DNA of 64,000 nucleotides from Polynucleobacter sp. JS-JIR-II-b4. GTDB taxonomy: Bacteria > Pseudomonadota > Gammaproteobacteria > Burkholderiales > Burkholderiaceae. Within the stretch, counting starts at the first letter, position 1, and the number at the start of each line of letters is the position of its first letter. The notes beneath the pieces are model-generated. The model had not been told where the DNA came from and did not search any database. It worked only from the letters and a program-made list of their open reading frames with translations. The position numbers and the translations under genes were made by a program. Location of the stretch: assembly GCF_018687815.1 (NCBI RefSeq), contig NZ_CP061306.1, positions 1,488,001 through 1,552,000 of the forward strand, read 5' to 3'. Positions 20,045-28,604 of the stretch are shown here, piece by piece.

Positions 20045-21965
20045 CTACTATCTCCTCTTTTAAATGTTGATGTTTACTTTGCTTATCAGCGCCCATTTCC
20101 CATAGCCGATGCATTGAGATTTCATGTGGAATATCTACGAATCCATCGGCTTGTTTTGCAACGTTGGGCATAAATAGATTTGAATCGATGCGATCGTCAT
20201 ATCGCAAGAGAGTCTCGCGTAGGAGACTACGGATATGTTCGTAATCCATCCCTCTTGCTTGTAGGTTTTGCATTTGGATAGACAGGCTGGTAACCATTGG
20301 TAGAACTTTGAGCCAACCTTCTTTTTCCTCTATGCCATCAGGGGCTCCAGTAGTGCCTGCCCTAATATGCAGGTCAACCATGTCAAAGATTCGTTCTTTA
20401 CTGAGCTCTGGCCAATCGTAGGTTTTCTCTTTGCTTATGGTGAGCTTGCCATCGACCATAGTTGTTTTAGTTATTGGCGCGCCCATATAGCGCTCTACTT
20501 GCTCTTTGGTCAGTTCTTGTAAAAGTACCTGGGCACTGTATTGCGCGATCTCTTGTAACCAATCTTCGATCTGGTCTTTGAATTCGAATACGCGCCCTGA
20601 TAAGGCTCTTTGCAAAATGTTTGCCTCGGTGGCTGTCTTAGGTCTTACTACGGTGGACCTTGCTGCATCTTGCAGACCGGTGACTTGCTCCCAGTCATAA
20701 CGTACTGCGCTGGTGTCATAGACGACCGGATCTATCTTGGGGTGACCTCTGGGGATAATGACTTGGTTAAGGGGCTTGCCTTCTGTATCAACAATAGTGA
20801 TCTCACCAAATCTTGAATCGGAGTGTTTCTTAATTGTCTTTTCGTTAATGTCGGCAGATGCAACCCACCCCGGAATACAGAGGTCTCTATGCTGATTAAA
20901 TCGATCTCTTGCTTCGTTATGCTCATCCTGTAGTCGTTCAGTGAGATCTACTAGGCTTGGGCCAACAAACTGCCCATCGACTACCTGATAAGGCAATAAG
21001 AAGAACGGGTACCAGCGCTCACCCGCTCTTGATGGTGAATATGGTTCACGCAGCCACTCTGTCGCGCCCTCCACCATTGTGTATACACGCTGTGTAGTTC
21101 TATCCCAGATCTCTAGGACTGCTATTTGCTGATCGTCACTTACTGGCCCAGCATCTAACTGCATTGAAGCCAAGCGCTTGGCCTTCTTGTGTGAGGGTTC
21201 GCTTTGGCCTGCTTGGTAGATCTTAGCGTTAGCGAGATTCTTTTTATATAAAGCCTCAGCCTGCGCGCGCTTCATGGGGATAACCTGGCACATCCAATCA
21301 GCGTCGGTGTAATCCCAAAACTCGCAGACGGATGGATCAATCAGAAGGTTTTCCGTAAGGACTCTATCGATAACTAGACCCTCAGCAGACCAAACCTCTG
21401 ATTGCTCATGTATGCCTAGCAATTGCTCTTCTAATTCAATCTCTTTTTCTTCATAGTATTTTTTCTGGCTGCCATCTTCTAGATCTTGCTTAAGATCTCT
21501 AATCGCCAATCTATTTTCTTGTTGGTCGTTAATGCGTCCCTGAATATAGGCATCCTCGTCTACATCTCTTTGATACATCACCTTTAAGATTCCGAAACTG
21601 CAAGTAAGAGCCGCCCTTACTGTGGACTTAGCTCGATTCTTTAGTTGGGCATGCTCTAAGGCTCTATTGGTAACCTTCTCTAGGGTATTGCAAAAGAGTT
21701 TGATGTCCGCACCCGAATGGGTGGGGGCGATTGAGATCTCTGGGTTACGAGCATAGACGTTAGGCAGTACAGCAGAGATAGTTCCATGGATGAGATTTGC
21801 TCTTAGGCTATAGAAGTCCTTGCCAGTAGGATCTGCGTTCCAATTAAATCCAGAGACGGTATTGCGGTTATGTTTTACCCGCTTATGAAAAGTCGCCCAA
21901 TGAGTGCGCGCATATTTAATGCGGGCATTCCATTTTTGTTGAAGAGCTTTAGAGTCTTGGGCCAC
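20019..21965 (-). CDS. Phage portal protein
   Basis: 648 residues. The N-terminal half has portal-like text (NLIHGTISAVLPNVYARNPEISIAP; LVDLTERLQDEHNEARDRFNQHRDL), with long helices and a C-terminal region rich in Gln. The length fits large podovirus-type portals. It lies 48 bp downstream of the large terminase gene, the canonical packaging order. The portal forms the dodecameric ring through which DNA enters the capsid. Confidence 0.78.
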   Translation of the reverse strand: MAQDSKALQQKWNARIKYARTHWATFHKRVKHNRNTVSGFNWNADPTGKDFYSLRANLIHGTISAVLPNVYARNPEISIAPTHSGADIKLFCNTLEKVTNRALEHAQLKNRAKSTVRAALTCSFGILKVMYQRDVDEDAYIQGRINDQQENRLAIRDLKQDLEDGSQKKYYEEKEIELEEQLLGIHEQSEVWSAEGLVIDRVLTENLLIDPSVCEFWDYTDADWMCQVIPMKRAQAEALYKKNLANAKIYQAGQSEPSHKKAKRLASMQLDAGPVSDDQQIAVLEIWDRTTQRVYTMVEGATEWLREPYSPSRAGERWYPFFLLPYQVVDGQFVGPSLVDLTERLQDEHNEARDRFNQHRDLCIPGWVASADINEKTIKKHSDSRFGEITIVDTEGKPLNQVIIPRGHPKIDPVVYDTSAVRYDWEQVTGLQDAARSTVVRPKTATEANILQRALSGRVFEFKDQIEDWLQEIAQYSAQVLLQELTKEQVERYMGAPITKTTMVDGKLTISKEKTYDWPELSKERIFDMVDLHIRAGTTGAPDGIEEKEGWLKVLPMVTSLSIQMQNLQARGMDYEHIRSLLRETLLRYDDRIDSNLFMPNVAKQADGFVDIPHEISMHRLWEMGADKQSKHQHLKEEIVDDTRSEKL

Positions 21966-22013
21966 ACCCTATTTATAAATTCAGTGGCAATAGCTTAAGA
22001 ATTTATTTTGGAT

Positions 22014-23321
22014 TTATTCTGCAACCCTTCGTGCTCGCATGACTCCATACCTTGTTGCATCCCAAGCATGATCTTCGGCATCGGTATCCACATCTTCTGG
22101 GCTTAAGGAGTCTGGCGGTAATTGGGGAATTGTTCTGAGCCAATGCTTGCAAGTACTAAACACTTTTAATCTGCCCTCCGCCAATAGGCGAATGATTTCT
22201 TGGGCTCCGTTAACCCTACTTCTCGGGGCGTTATAGGCTTCAGTCCATTTAACCCCTTTATCTCTAAAGATCTGGCCAATTGATCTTTCTGCTCCGATCT
22301 TTGAAAAGATGGATGGGTCAGCTAGGTTCATCCGATATTCGTATCCAAGGCGTTGATCATGGATCTCGATCTTTTTAATCTTCTCTGCAACTACTGTTGC
22401 ATCTTCTCTAGTACCGGTGTTTTCTTTATCTCCATATCCATAGAGCTCTCGCCAGAGGTAATAGACTCCATCGTTGGATAAGGCAAACCAGTAGACGGCA
22501 TATGGTCTTGCATATCCCCAGTCCATTGAACGCCAAACCTTCCATGTCGGTGGAATGGCAAATGGCTCAATGACGTGTTTAGAGGGCTGCCATACGCCTT
22601 CCAAGAAACTTCCCACGTGGATATCCCAATCACCTTCTAACCAGGCTCTACGCCTGTTTGGATCGCTTAGCGACTCTAGGCTCATGAGATAGTTAGGGTC
22701 GTTTTTTAGTAGATGGGTATTCTCATGAATGGTGGAATGTATTCGCACTCTTGGTAGTGCGCCCTCTTGTCTGATGATTTGTCCCGCCGGTATTGTCCCA
22801 ATCTGAAATCGCTCTTTTACCGATGCATGCCCTACTCCGAAAGGATTGCAAGTTGCTCTCACCATTCTTGGCATTCCGGGATGAGATGACCTGCAGGTGG
22901 AATGCATGGCTTCGTAAAAAGATAGGTTTCGCCAGTTGGTGAGTTCTTCAAATCCTAGCCAGGGGTATTCGTGGCCATGGTAATTCCAGTAGTCGTCTTC
23001 ATTAGCCCCATAACGAAAGTACAGCATCTCTCCGGTAGGCCACTTCCAGACGTAATCTGATTCATTGAACTTGGCGCCAGGGAAGATCTGATAGAACCAG
23101 CGCTTACTCTTAGCTACTACGTCAGCTAACTGGGGATAGGTCAGACGAAAGAGTGTGCCGCGCCAGTGGTCTCCAAAGCCTCTGCCTACGTGTTGGGCAT
23201 AGCTCATGAGTAAGGTATCAGTCTTACCGCCTCCCCTCGTGCCCTCAAGCAATACCTCGTATACAGGACATGTCAGAAATAGTGTCTGACTACCAGGCAA
23301 TGGTGCCCAGATGGTTTTCAT
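22014..23321 (-). CDS. Phage terminase large subunit
   Basis: 435 residues. The ATPase Walker A is LEGTRGGGKTDT near residue 27, and Walker B is in WLGFEELTNW. The nuclease domain begins at RSMDWGYARPYAVYWF with its first metal-binding Asp; a late Asp occurs in AEDHAWDATRYG. It powers DNA packaging and cuts concatemers. It lies 17 bp downstream of the small subunit. Confidence 0.9.
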   Translation of the reverse strand: MKTIWAPLPGSQTLFLTCPVYEVLLEGTRGGGKTDTLLMSYAQHVGRGFGDHWRGTLFRLTYPQLADVVAKSKRWFYQIFPGAKFNESDYVWKWPTGEMLYFRYGANEDDYWNYHGHEYPWLGFEELTNWRNLSFYEAMHSTCRSSHPGMPRMVRATCNPFGVGHASVKERFQIGTIPAGQIIRQEGALPRVRIHSTIHENTHLLKNDPNYLMSLESLSDPNRRRAWLEGDWDIHVGSFLEGVWQPSKHVIEPFAIPPTWKVWRSMDWGYARPYAVYWFALSNDGVYYLWRELYGYGDKENTGTREDATVVAEKIKKIEIHDQRLGYEYRMNLADPSIFSKIGAERSIGQIFRDKGVKWTEAYNAPRSRVNGAQEIIRLLAEGRLKVFSTCKHWLRTIPQLPPDSLSPEDVDTDAEDHAWDATRYGVMRARRVAE

Positions 23322-23338
23322 GACTTACGTTTATTGCA

Positions 23339-23743
23339 CTAATGCTTGGGCTGGGCGGATCTTTCCCAATCCTCAACACTCATAGCACTTGGCACGACTA
23401 ACACGCCACTTTGTAGGGGCACGCCATCCTTACCAGTATGTTCAATAGCAGATAGTCGTGGATGAACATAAGGTGCAGCATGCCTTCCAACGGTGGCTGC
23501 CATATTAAGGAGTTTGATTCTCGCTTCGCTTGCCAACTCTTTATCGCCAAAATCTTGTTCGCTAACGTTGCCGGCCTCCTCATAAAGTTGGTGCATTACC
23601 TTCATCATGACTTCCAAGGGCGTGATTCCTTGGGTTGCAACAGCTTCGGCTATCTGACGGGTTCGTTTAGTTAAGCTACCAGTCTTTCGACCCGCCCCAG
23701 CCCTTGCGCCTCCCTTTGATTTCTTTTGATTGTTTTCAATCAT
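23339..23743 (-). CDS. Phage terminase small subunit (probable)
   Basis: 134 residues starting with the basic, Gly-rich motif KSKGGARAGAGRKTGSLTKRT, a common N-terminus of terminase small subunits and DUF5681 proteins. A helical region follows (PLEVMMKVMHQLYEEAG). It is immediately upstream of the large terminase. It should recognise the packaging site. Confidence 0.7.
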   Translation of the reverse strand: MIENNQKKSKGGARAGAGRKTGSLTKRTRQIAEAVATQGITPLEVMMKVMHQLYEEAGNVSEQDFGDKELASEARIKLLNMAATVGRHAAPYVHPRLSAIEHTGKDGVPLQSGVLVVPSAMSVEDWERSAQPKH

Positions 23744-23970
23744 GGCTTTTTGATCATCGTCAGCAAGTGGGGTTGAAGCGCCACTGAATCACCTATCGGA
23801 TCCTCAAACTCGATGATGATTCTTTGGAATAAGTCATGTCGGCTTTGGGCACCGCGATGCTTAACGACCCTACCTACACGCCCACTAGGCGTCTTAACAA
23901 TGGACCCAATAGGAAAGTCTTCCATATCAGGGCGATGAACAACTCCAGCTAAGGTTTGGTTAACCAGCAT
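23740..23970 (-). CDS. Hypothetical protein between DUF1376 and terminase genes
   Basis: 76 residues from ATG 23970, chosen because AAGGAGA lies 8 bp upstream; an earlier start at 24075 would overlap the DUF1376 gene by more than 100 bp. It overlaps DUF1376 by 11 bp and the small terminase by 4 bp, so all three are coupled. FPIGSIVKTPSGRVGRVVKHRG looks like a small SH3-like beta barrel. Function unknown. Confidence 0.55.
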   Translation of the reverse strand: MLVNQTLAGVVHRPDMEDFPIGSIVKTPSGRVGRVVKHRGAQSRHDLFQRIIIEFEDPIGDSVALQPHLLTMIKKP

Positions 23971-24844
23971 TCGCCATCTCCTTACGCTTTCGTAACTCAA
24001 TAAGAATTCTTGCCTTGAATGATTCATAGCTTTCTGAACCTTGGGCTCGCATATCAAGCTCTCGCCCTTTAGCATCTATGCCTTCATTGGTTTTCCACCA
24101 GGCATCCTCTGAGCTTTCTTGGCCTTGAATCTTTTTTCGCATTCCTTTGAGAATTGCTAGAACTAGCCCCGGGTTGATGGGGGTAGAACTTGAAGCCTTT
24201 TTTCTCATTTCTTTTGCCTGGGTTATCGCATCCTGAATTTCTTCCTCTGCAGCCATGAGCTTTGCAATTTCCCCAATCTTTTCATCCCTAGGGGCGATGT
24301 TTACTCCATGAACGGCAAAGACATTGGCAATCTTCTGCCTTGTCTCAAGATCATCGTTCGGACATTTTTCTTTTTCACCCCCATTGTTTTGTTTGCTTGG
24401 AGTATGGAGATTGGTGACTGGTGTTTGGTGTATGGTGTTTGGTGAGCATTGCGTTGGCAATGCGTTCGCATTGCGATCGCATACCGAGTTAGACGTACTA
24501 TCTGACAGTATTTGCTCTACTGGAGATGTCTGCCACCTCCATTCAGCGCTCCGCCTAGCCTTGGATTGCCGGTCTTTAAAGCGAGCTATCTCATGGTCAC
24601 AGCGCTCTTGTCGCCAGCCATCGTCTGTGAGGGTAAAAAACTCATTAAGGACTGAGACAACTGCGTTTTTTTCCTCTTTTGATCTGGCATTGATTAATCG
24701 CTGGACCGTCTTCATTTCGATTGGCAGCGGCTTTTCAGTGGCGTAATACTTTCGAATGAGACGGCTATAGGTTGCGTCCTCAATAAAGGTCAGATGCGCA
24801 GTGGCTTCTGAATAATCCCCAATGTGATGCTCGTAGTAATTCAT
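23960..24844 (-). CDS. DUF1376 (YdaU-like) protein, probable phage replication protein
   Basis: 294 residues. The N-terminal domain (MNYYEHHIGDYSEATAHLTFIEDATYSRLIRKYY in part, about 1-95) is DUF1376, found in prophage replication regions next to helicase-loader genes. The C-terminus is basic and variable. A block of short GC-rich repeats lies within the coding sequence near 24440-24485. It is the first gene of the leftward phage transcript. Confidence 0.75.
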   Translation of the reverse strand: MNYYEHHIGDYSEATAHLTFIEDATYSRLIRKYYATEKPLPIEMKTVQRLINARSKEEKNAVVSVLNEFFTLTDDGWRQERCDHEIARFKDRQSKARRSAEWRWQTSPVEQILSDSTSNSVCDRNANALPTQCSPNTIHQTPVTNLHTPSKQNNGGEKEKCPNDDLETRQKIANVFAVHGVNIAPRDEKIGEIAKLMAAEEEIQDAITQAKEMRKKASSSTPINPGLVLAILKGMRKKIQGQESSEDAWWKTNEGIDAKGRELDMRAQGSESYESFKARILIELRKRKEMANAG

Positions 24845-25271
24845 CTAAAACAGTCTCCGTGTAGTTCTTTTTTCTTGCTAAAGATTTTTCGCAAGAGATG
24901 AATCTAACAATCGGAAAGCGTATCGTCAAACGTGTTTTTTATGAATTTATTTTGAATTTATTTATTTACTTTTTCGCTGTAATCCATCTTTAAGAAATTT
25001 GAGTTGTTTATTTTTTCTTCTTGAAGTGTTAATTGATCTATGTGCGTCCACTGCTCTCCTTATGCCATCAGAAAATACTGACAAGGCTGTAGCCCTTTAC
25101 TGGATAAGCTTGTAACACTTATGTGAATAAATATTTTTTTGTAGTCAAAAATTAATATGCGTCTTCAAAGTGGGTATTGACATTTGATTGACCATCAAAA
25201 TTTCATTGACTACATTGCTTCTCAGTAGCACACATATTGATACATAACAAAACTAGATGGAGAACAATTTG
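24845..25271. other. 427-bp divergent control region
   Basis: No protein gene seen. It must hold the promoter for the leftward phage operon and, on the right, the one for the small gene/AlpA pair. A TTGACA box near 25178 is followed by TTTGATTGACCATCAAA, a 6-bp inverted repeat that could be an operator. The rest is AT-rich with T-runs. Confidence 0.5.
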
Positions 25272-25400
25272 ATGGTAGCAATTCGGCTTTACAGTTTGTA
25301 CCGTTCATATGGTTACACGAAGATGAGTTCAGCAAAAATGGCTTTGCAGGTTTATCGAAAAAATATAAAGCGCGCCCGTCAGGGAGGTCGTCATGAGTAA
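25272..25400 (+). CDS. Small basic protein preceding the AlpA gene
   Basis: 42 residues (MVAIRLYSLYRSYG at the start, ARQGGRHE at the end), strongly basic. GGAGA lies 7 bp before the ATG. The last codons overlap the alpA start by 8 bp, and the alpA ribosome site lies inside its 3' end, so translation is probably coupled. Function unknown; no homology recognised. Confidence 0.5.
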   Translation: MVAIRLYSLYRSYGYTKMSSAKMALQVYRKNIKRARQGGRHE

Positions 25401-25593
25401 TTTAAATTCAGAGATAACCTTAATGAGAATTCCACAGATTTTGGAGGTAATGCCGATCTCAAAATCCAAGTTTTGGCTAATGGTTCAGAAAGGCGAGTTT
25501 CCTAAGCCGATCAAAATTGGAAGGTCCTCTTTTTGGACTATTGAACAGGTCCAGGGCTTTATCCAAGAAAGGACAAGGCAGTCTACTAATTAA
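25393..25593 (+). CDS. AlpA-family excisionase/regulator
   Basis: 66 residues with the MerR-like winged helix of AlpA: LMRIPQILEVMPISKSKFW, then EFPKPIKIGRSSFWTIEQVQGFI. AlpA proteins act as excisionases or activators of integrase genes in P4-like elements and phage satellites. It lies at the border between the phage module and the defence locus. RBS GGGAGG. Confidence 0.85.
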   Translation: MSNLNSEITLMRIPQILEVMPISKSKFWLMVQKGEFPKPIKIGRSSFWTIEQVQGFIQERTRQSTN

Positions 25594-25601
25594 ATGGGTG
25601 G

Positions 25602-25660
25602 CTCCTAGGCTTAGGCTCATTGCATGAGCCAGCAAATTCATATCATTTACTGCCTAGGAG
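25602..25660. promoter_or_regulatory. Nested inverted repeats upstream of the methyltransferase
   Basis: Outer arms CTCCTAGGC (25602-25610) and GCCTAGGAG (25652-25660) are perfectly complementary and enclose the inner repeat at 25614-25630. The element ends 70 bp before the methyltransferase start and may control its expression or form a cruciform. Confidence 0.55.
25614..25630. promoter_or_regulatory. Candidate WYL-regulator site 1
   Basis: GGCTCATTGCATGAGCC, a perfect 7-bp inverted repeat with a 3-nt centre, same 17-bp format as the other copies. It is 100 bp upstream of the DNA methyltransferase gene. Confidence 0.55.
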
Positions 25661-25730
25661 ACACAAAATTAAGATATTTCCTACTGGCGCACTGACCTAA
25701 CCAAATAGAGCAATAGCCTAAAATCAGAAC

Positions 25731-27269
25731 ATGTCCAAAAAACTTAAATTTATCGACGTATTTAGCGGCTGCGGCGGCCTGTCTTATGGCCTAGAGATGG
25801 CCGATCTTGAATGCCTTGCTGCAGTAGATTTCAATGCTATTGCTATCGAGACATTTAATCTAAATCATAAGCGTCCAGTAGGGTTAAAACGAGACTTGAC
25901 ACAGTTTGAGCCAGAAGAACTCGCTGAAATTATGGGCACAAGTGAAATTGACCTAGTGGTTGGTGGTCCCCCTTGCCAAGGATTCTCGACAGCAAGAACA
26001 CAAGGTGGCGCTAATTTTGGCAAGGAATTTGTTGATGATCCGAGGCGTGATCTATATAAACGCTTTCTAAAACATGTTGAGTTTTTTAAACCCAAGATAT
26101 TTGTCATGGAAAACGTCTTGGGCATCAAGAGCATGGGTAGCGGAATTTATTTCACCAAGATTCAGGAGGCAAGTAGAGCATTAGGCTACTCAGTTGCACC
26201 AGTGCAAATCAATTGCTGGGAGTTCGGGGTACCCCAAAAGCGGATTCGTCAACTATTTATTGGCACTCGTGTTGGGCTACCACTGTTCATGCCTACGCGC
26301 TACCTAACAAAAACCCATTCACTAGAACCCAGTGATAGCTCTATAGAGCCGATAGTTACATTGGGCGAGGCCATATGCGACCTACCTCCATTAAAGGCTA
26401 ACGACGGCACTATTGAATCAAAATACGATTTGCAGCTAAGAAAAAATCACCTCAAACAATTTAGCAATCGATACATCATAGATTTAATGGGGGCTGATAA
26501 GGCTCCAAAATTGACCTGGCATGTATCTCGACCCCACTCTGAAAGAGATTTGAGGGATTTTCTACTCCTTAGAGAGGGGGAAAATAGCAAAGGTGCTATT
26601 GCTAGAGGCGAAGTTATGGAAACACCTTACTCCATGGAGTCTTTTGCTGATAAATACAAAAGACAAAGCCGATTTGATCTTTGTTCAACGATTGTTGCTC
26701 ACTTAAAGAAAGATGGATTAATGTTTATCCATCCAACACAAAATAGATCCCTAACACCAAGAGAGGCAGCACGAGTTCAATCTTTTCCGGATACTTTTCA
26801 ATTTTCCGGCCAAAGAGGAAATGTATATGAGCAGGTTGGGAACGCCGTACCCCCTTTAGCCGGAAGAGCAATTGGCTTTGCCATAAAGGCCTATCTAAAA
26901 AATAATTCTTCTTCAGAAGCAAGGCCACAATTCAAAGAATCAGAAAGAAATAAGGCCATTAAAAAGCTAGAGGAATTAACTAATTCTCTATACCTAGGCG
27001 TTATTGGCAAGATGAATGCAAAGGAATTTCTATCTATATGGAATTTGGTTCACGTTGTCCATCCAACACTCCATCCAGAAACAGCGCTTGATAGAACTGG
27101 CGAAATTCATATGCCGCCATCAGGCACCAGCGATGTTATAGCGCCTTATTACAAGAGATCAGGCTGGCCAGTAGCTCTTATTCCAATAGCAATAGAGGCA
27201 AACACTCGTTACAGCAATAAAGAGCTAACAGAGGAAGATTATTACTTCAATAATCTTGCCTCAGCCTAA
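25731..27269 (+). CDS. DNA (cytosine-5) methyltransferase
   Basis: 512 residues. C5-methyltransferase motifs appear in order: I (FIDVFSGCGGLSYGLEMA), IV with catalytic Cys (VGGPPCQGFSTA, about residue 83), VI (FVMENVLG), VIII (QKRIRQLF), a target-recognition region (about 180-320) and X (YEQVGNAVPPLAGRAIG). About 115 further C-terminal residues are not part of the standard fold. It should protect self DNA for the facing restriction-type operon. It is convergent with the GHKL ATPase gene, with only 5 bp between the two stops. Confidence 0.92.
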   Translation: MSKKLKFIDVFSGCGGLSYGLEMADLECLAAVDFNAIAIETFNLNHKRPVGLKRDLTQFEPEELAEIMGTSEIDLVVGGPPCQGFSTARTQGGANFGKEFVDDPRRDLYKRFLKHVEFFKPKIFVMENVLGIKSMGSGIYFTKIQEASRALGYSVAPVQINCWEFGVPQKRIRQLFIGTRVGLPLFMPTRYLTKTHSLEPSDSSIEPIVTLGEAICDLPPLKANDGTIESKYDLQLRKNHLKQFSNRYIIDLMGADKAPKLTWHVSRPHSERDLRDFLLLREGENSKGAIARGEVMETPYSMESFADKYKRQSRFDLCSTIVAHLKKDGLMFIHPTQNRSLTPREAARVQSFPDTFQFSGQRGNVYEQVGNAVPPLAGRAIGFAIKAYLKNNSSSEARPQFKESERNKAIKKLEELTNSLYLGVIGKMNAKEFLSIWNLVHVVHPTLHPETALDRTGEIHMPPSGTSDVIAPYYKRSGWPVALIPIAIEANTRYSNKELTEEDYYFNNLASA

Positions 27270-27274
27270 CTAAA

Positions 27275-28600
27275 TTAGGCCAAAGGTTTCTCGCCCGCCT
27301 TCTTTTCCTCTGCAAGACGTTTAAATATCCTCAAGAGGTAACGTCTCTCACTGGGGGTGGCTTGACCGTACAGCTTGGGTAATACGTTTTTTACAGTTCC
27401 CGGCGTTAGACTCCATTCGGCATCTAATTTAGATAATGAATTACTAACTAGCTGTTCAAAATTTTTATCGTCAGCCTCATATACCGAAGCACCGGAGAAT
27501 GTTGTCTCTCCATGAGCTCTATATAAATCATTAGCTTTTTTAATGATTGGGGCCAGCTTTAGGATTGCTTCTTCGCGAATTTCCCTTGGGAAGTTAATTT
27601 TCATCTTCGAGATATTTACCTTAAAGAGATCATCAAACCCAGCGGGTATTTCTACAAGAACTCTTGCTAGCTTAGAGTGCTCGTCAGAGGTTCTTAGCCC
27701 ACACCAGCCACCACTTTGTAGTAATCGGCCAGCTCTATAGATATAAAAGCCTTGTTGCTTATTCCATTTTTCAGGGCCGCCAGCACGAAGATGTGCAGAT
27801 GACGATGAAAATTGACTTTGAGTTGGAAGGACAAATGGCCTAAATTTAATGGTGCCCTTCTTTCCATCCATCGAGATAGGAATAGAAAATGACTCCAATT
27901 CCAATGTATTTTTTTCACTTCGGCAAAAGGGATCCCAAGATTCAACTAAATCACCATTAACAAAGATCATTACCTTCTTCGATCTCTGCTCACCAGTTAG
28001 ATAACGATGAAAAGTAGCGCCAAGCGATACCTTTAAATCTTGGGTTAATTTCTTAATATCATTTTCGGCCCTACCACCGGTAGGATCCTGAAAGTTTAAT
28101 AATCGATTCAGTTTTTCCCAAGTTACCGCAGTCCCAGTAGTTGAGTACAAATGCTCGACAACTGGATTTAGCAACTCATCAATCTCAACAGGCAAGATCT
28201 CCCACTGATCAACCTTATTAACATGATCCATATCCCAGGAATAGGAATGGACTTGAACCTTCTTTTGTGAGTTTCTAGAGGACACAGTCAATGAATCGCA
28301 CTGACTTAGAGAGGAGGTTTTTAAGCCAAGGCCAAATTTACCCAAATCATCTTGCTCATAATCCCTCATGGAGCCAAATCTCATGGCCTCCCTTATTTCA
28401 GCGGGCGTCATTCCAACGCCATTATCAAGAACTGTTAAATATGAATCATAGCCATCGAAATGCAGGTTTACTTGAATTACATTTGCTCCAGCTTGTATGG
28501 AGTTATCAACAATTTCTGCAACTGCATCACTAAATTCATATCCCAAATCTCGCATGGACGAGATAAGTCTTTTTGCACTTGGTATAGAGATTACTGTCAT
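27275..28600 (-). CDS. GHKL (MORC/MutL-like) ATPase, first copy
   Basis: 441 residues. GHKL ATP-binding boxes: AVAEIVDNSIQAGA (N box, about 24-37), LDNGVGMTPAEI (G1) and GKFGLGLKTSSLSQ (G2). This is the MORC-like ATPase type that Iyer and Aravind linked to predicted restriction-modification systems with Z1 proteins. It probably acts as an ATP-driven DNA clamp or switch. It lies 4 bp downstream of the AIPR gene and ends the operon. Confidence 0.87.
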   Translation of the reverse strand: MTVISIPSAKRLISSMRDLGYEFSDAVAEIVDNSIQAGANVIQVNLHFDGYDSYLTVLDNGVGMTPAEIREAMRFGSMRDYEQDDLGKFGLGLKTSSLSQCDSLTVSSRNSQKKVQVHSYSWDMDHVNKVDQWEILPVEIDELLNPVVEHLYSTTGTAVTWEKLNRLLNFQDPTGGRAENDIKKLTQDLKVSLGATFHRYLTGEQRSKKVMIFVNGDLVESWDPFCRSEKNTLELESFSIPISMDGKKGTIKFRPFVLPTQSQFSSSSAHLRAGGPEKWNKQQGFYIYRAGRLLQSGGWCGLRTSDEHSKLARVLVEIPAGFDDLFKVNISKMKINFPREIREEAILKLAPIIKKANDLYRAHGETTFSGASVYEADDKNFEQLVSNSLSKLDAEWSLTPGTVKNVLPKLYGQATPSERRYLLRIFKRLAEEKKAGEKPLA

Positions 28601-28604
28601 ATAT

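Noticed and set aside
24415..24485. Short direct and inverted repeats (GGTGTTTGGTG, GCAATGCG, TTCGCATTGCG)
   Set aside because: They lie within the DUF1376 coding sequence in a low-complexity linker and do not form a regular array.
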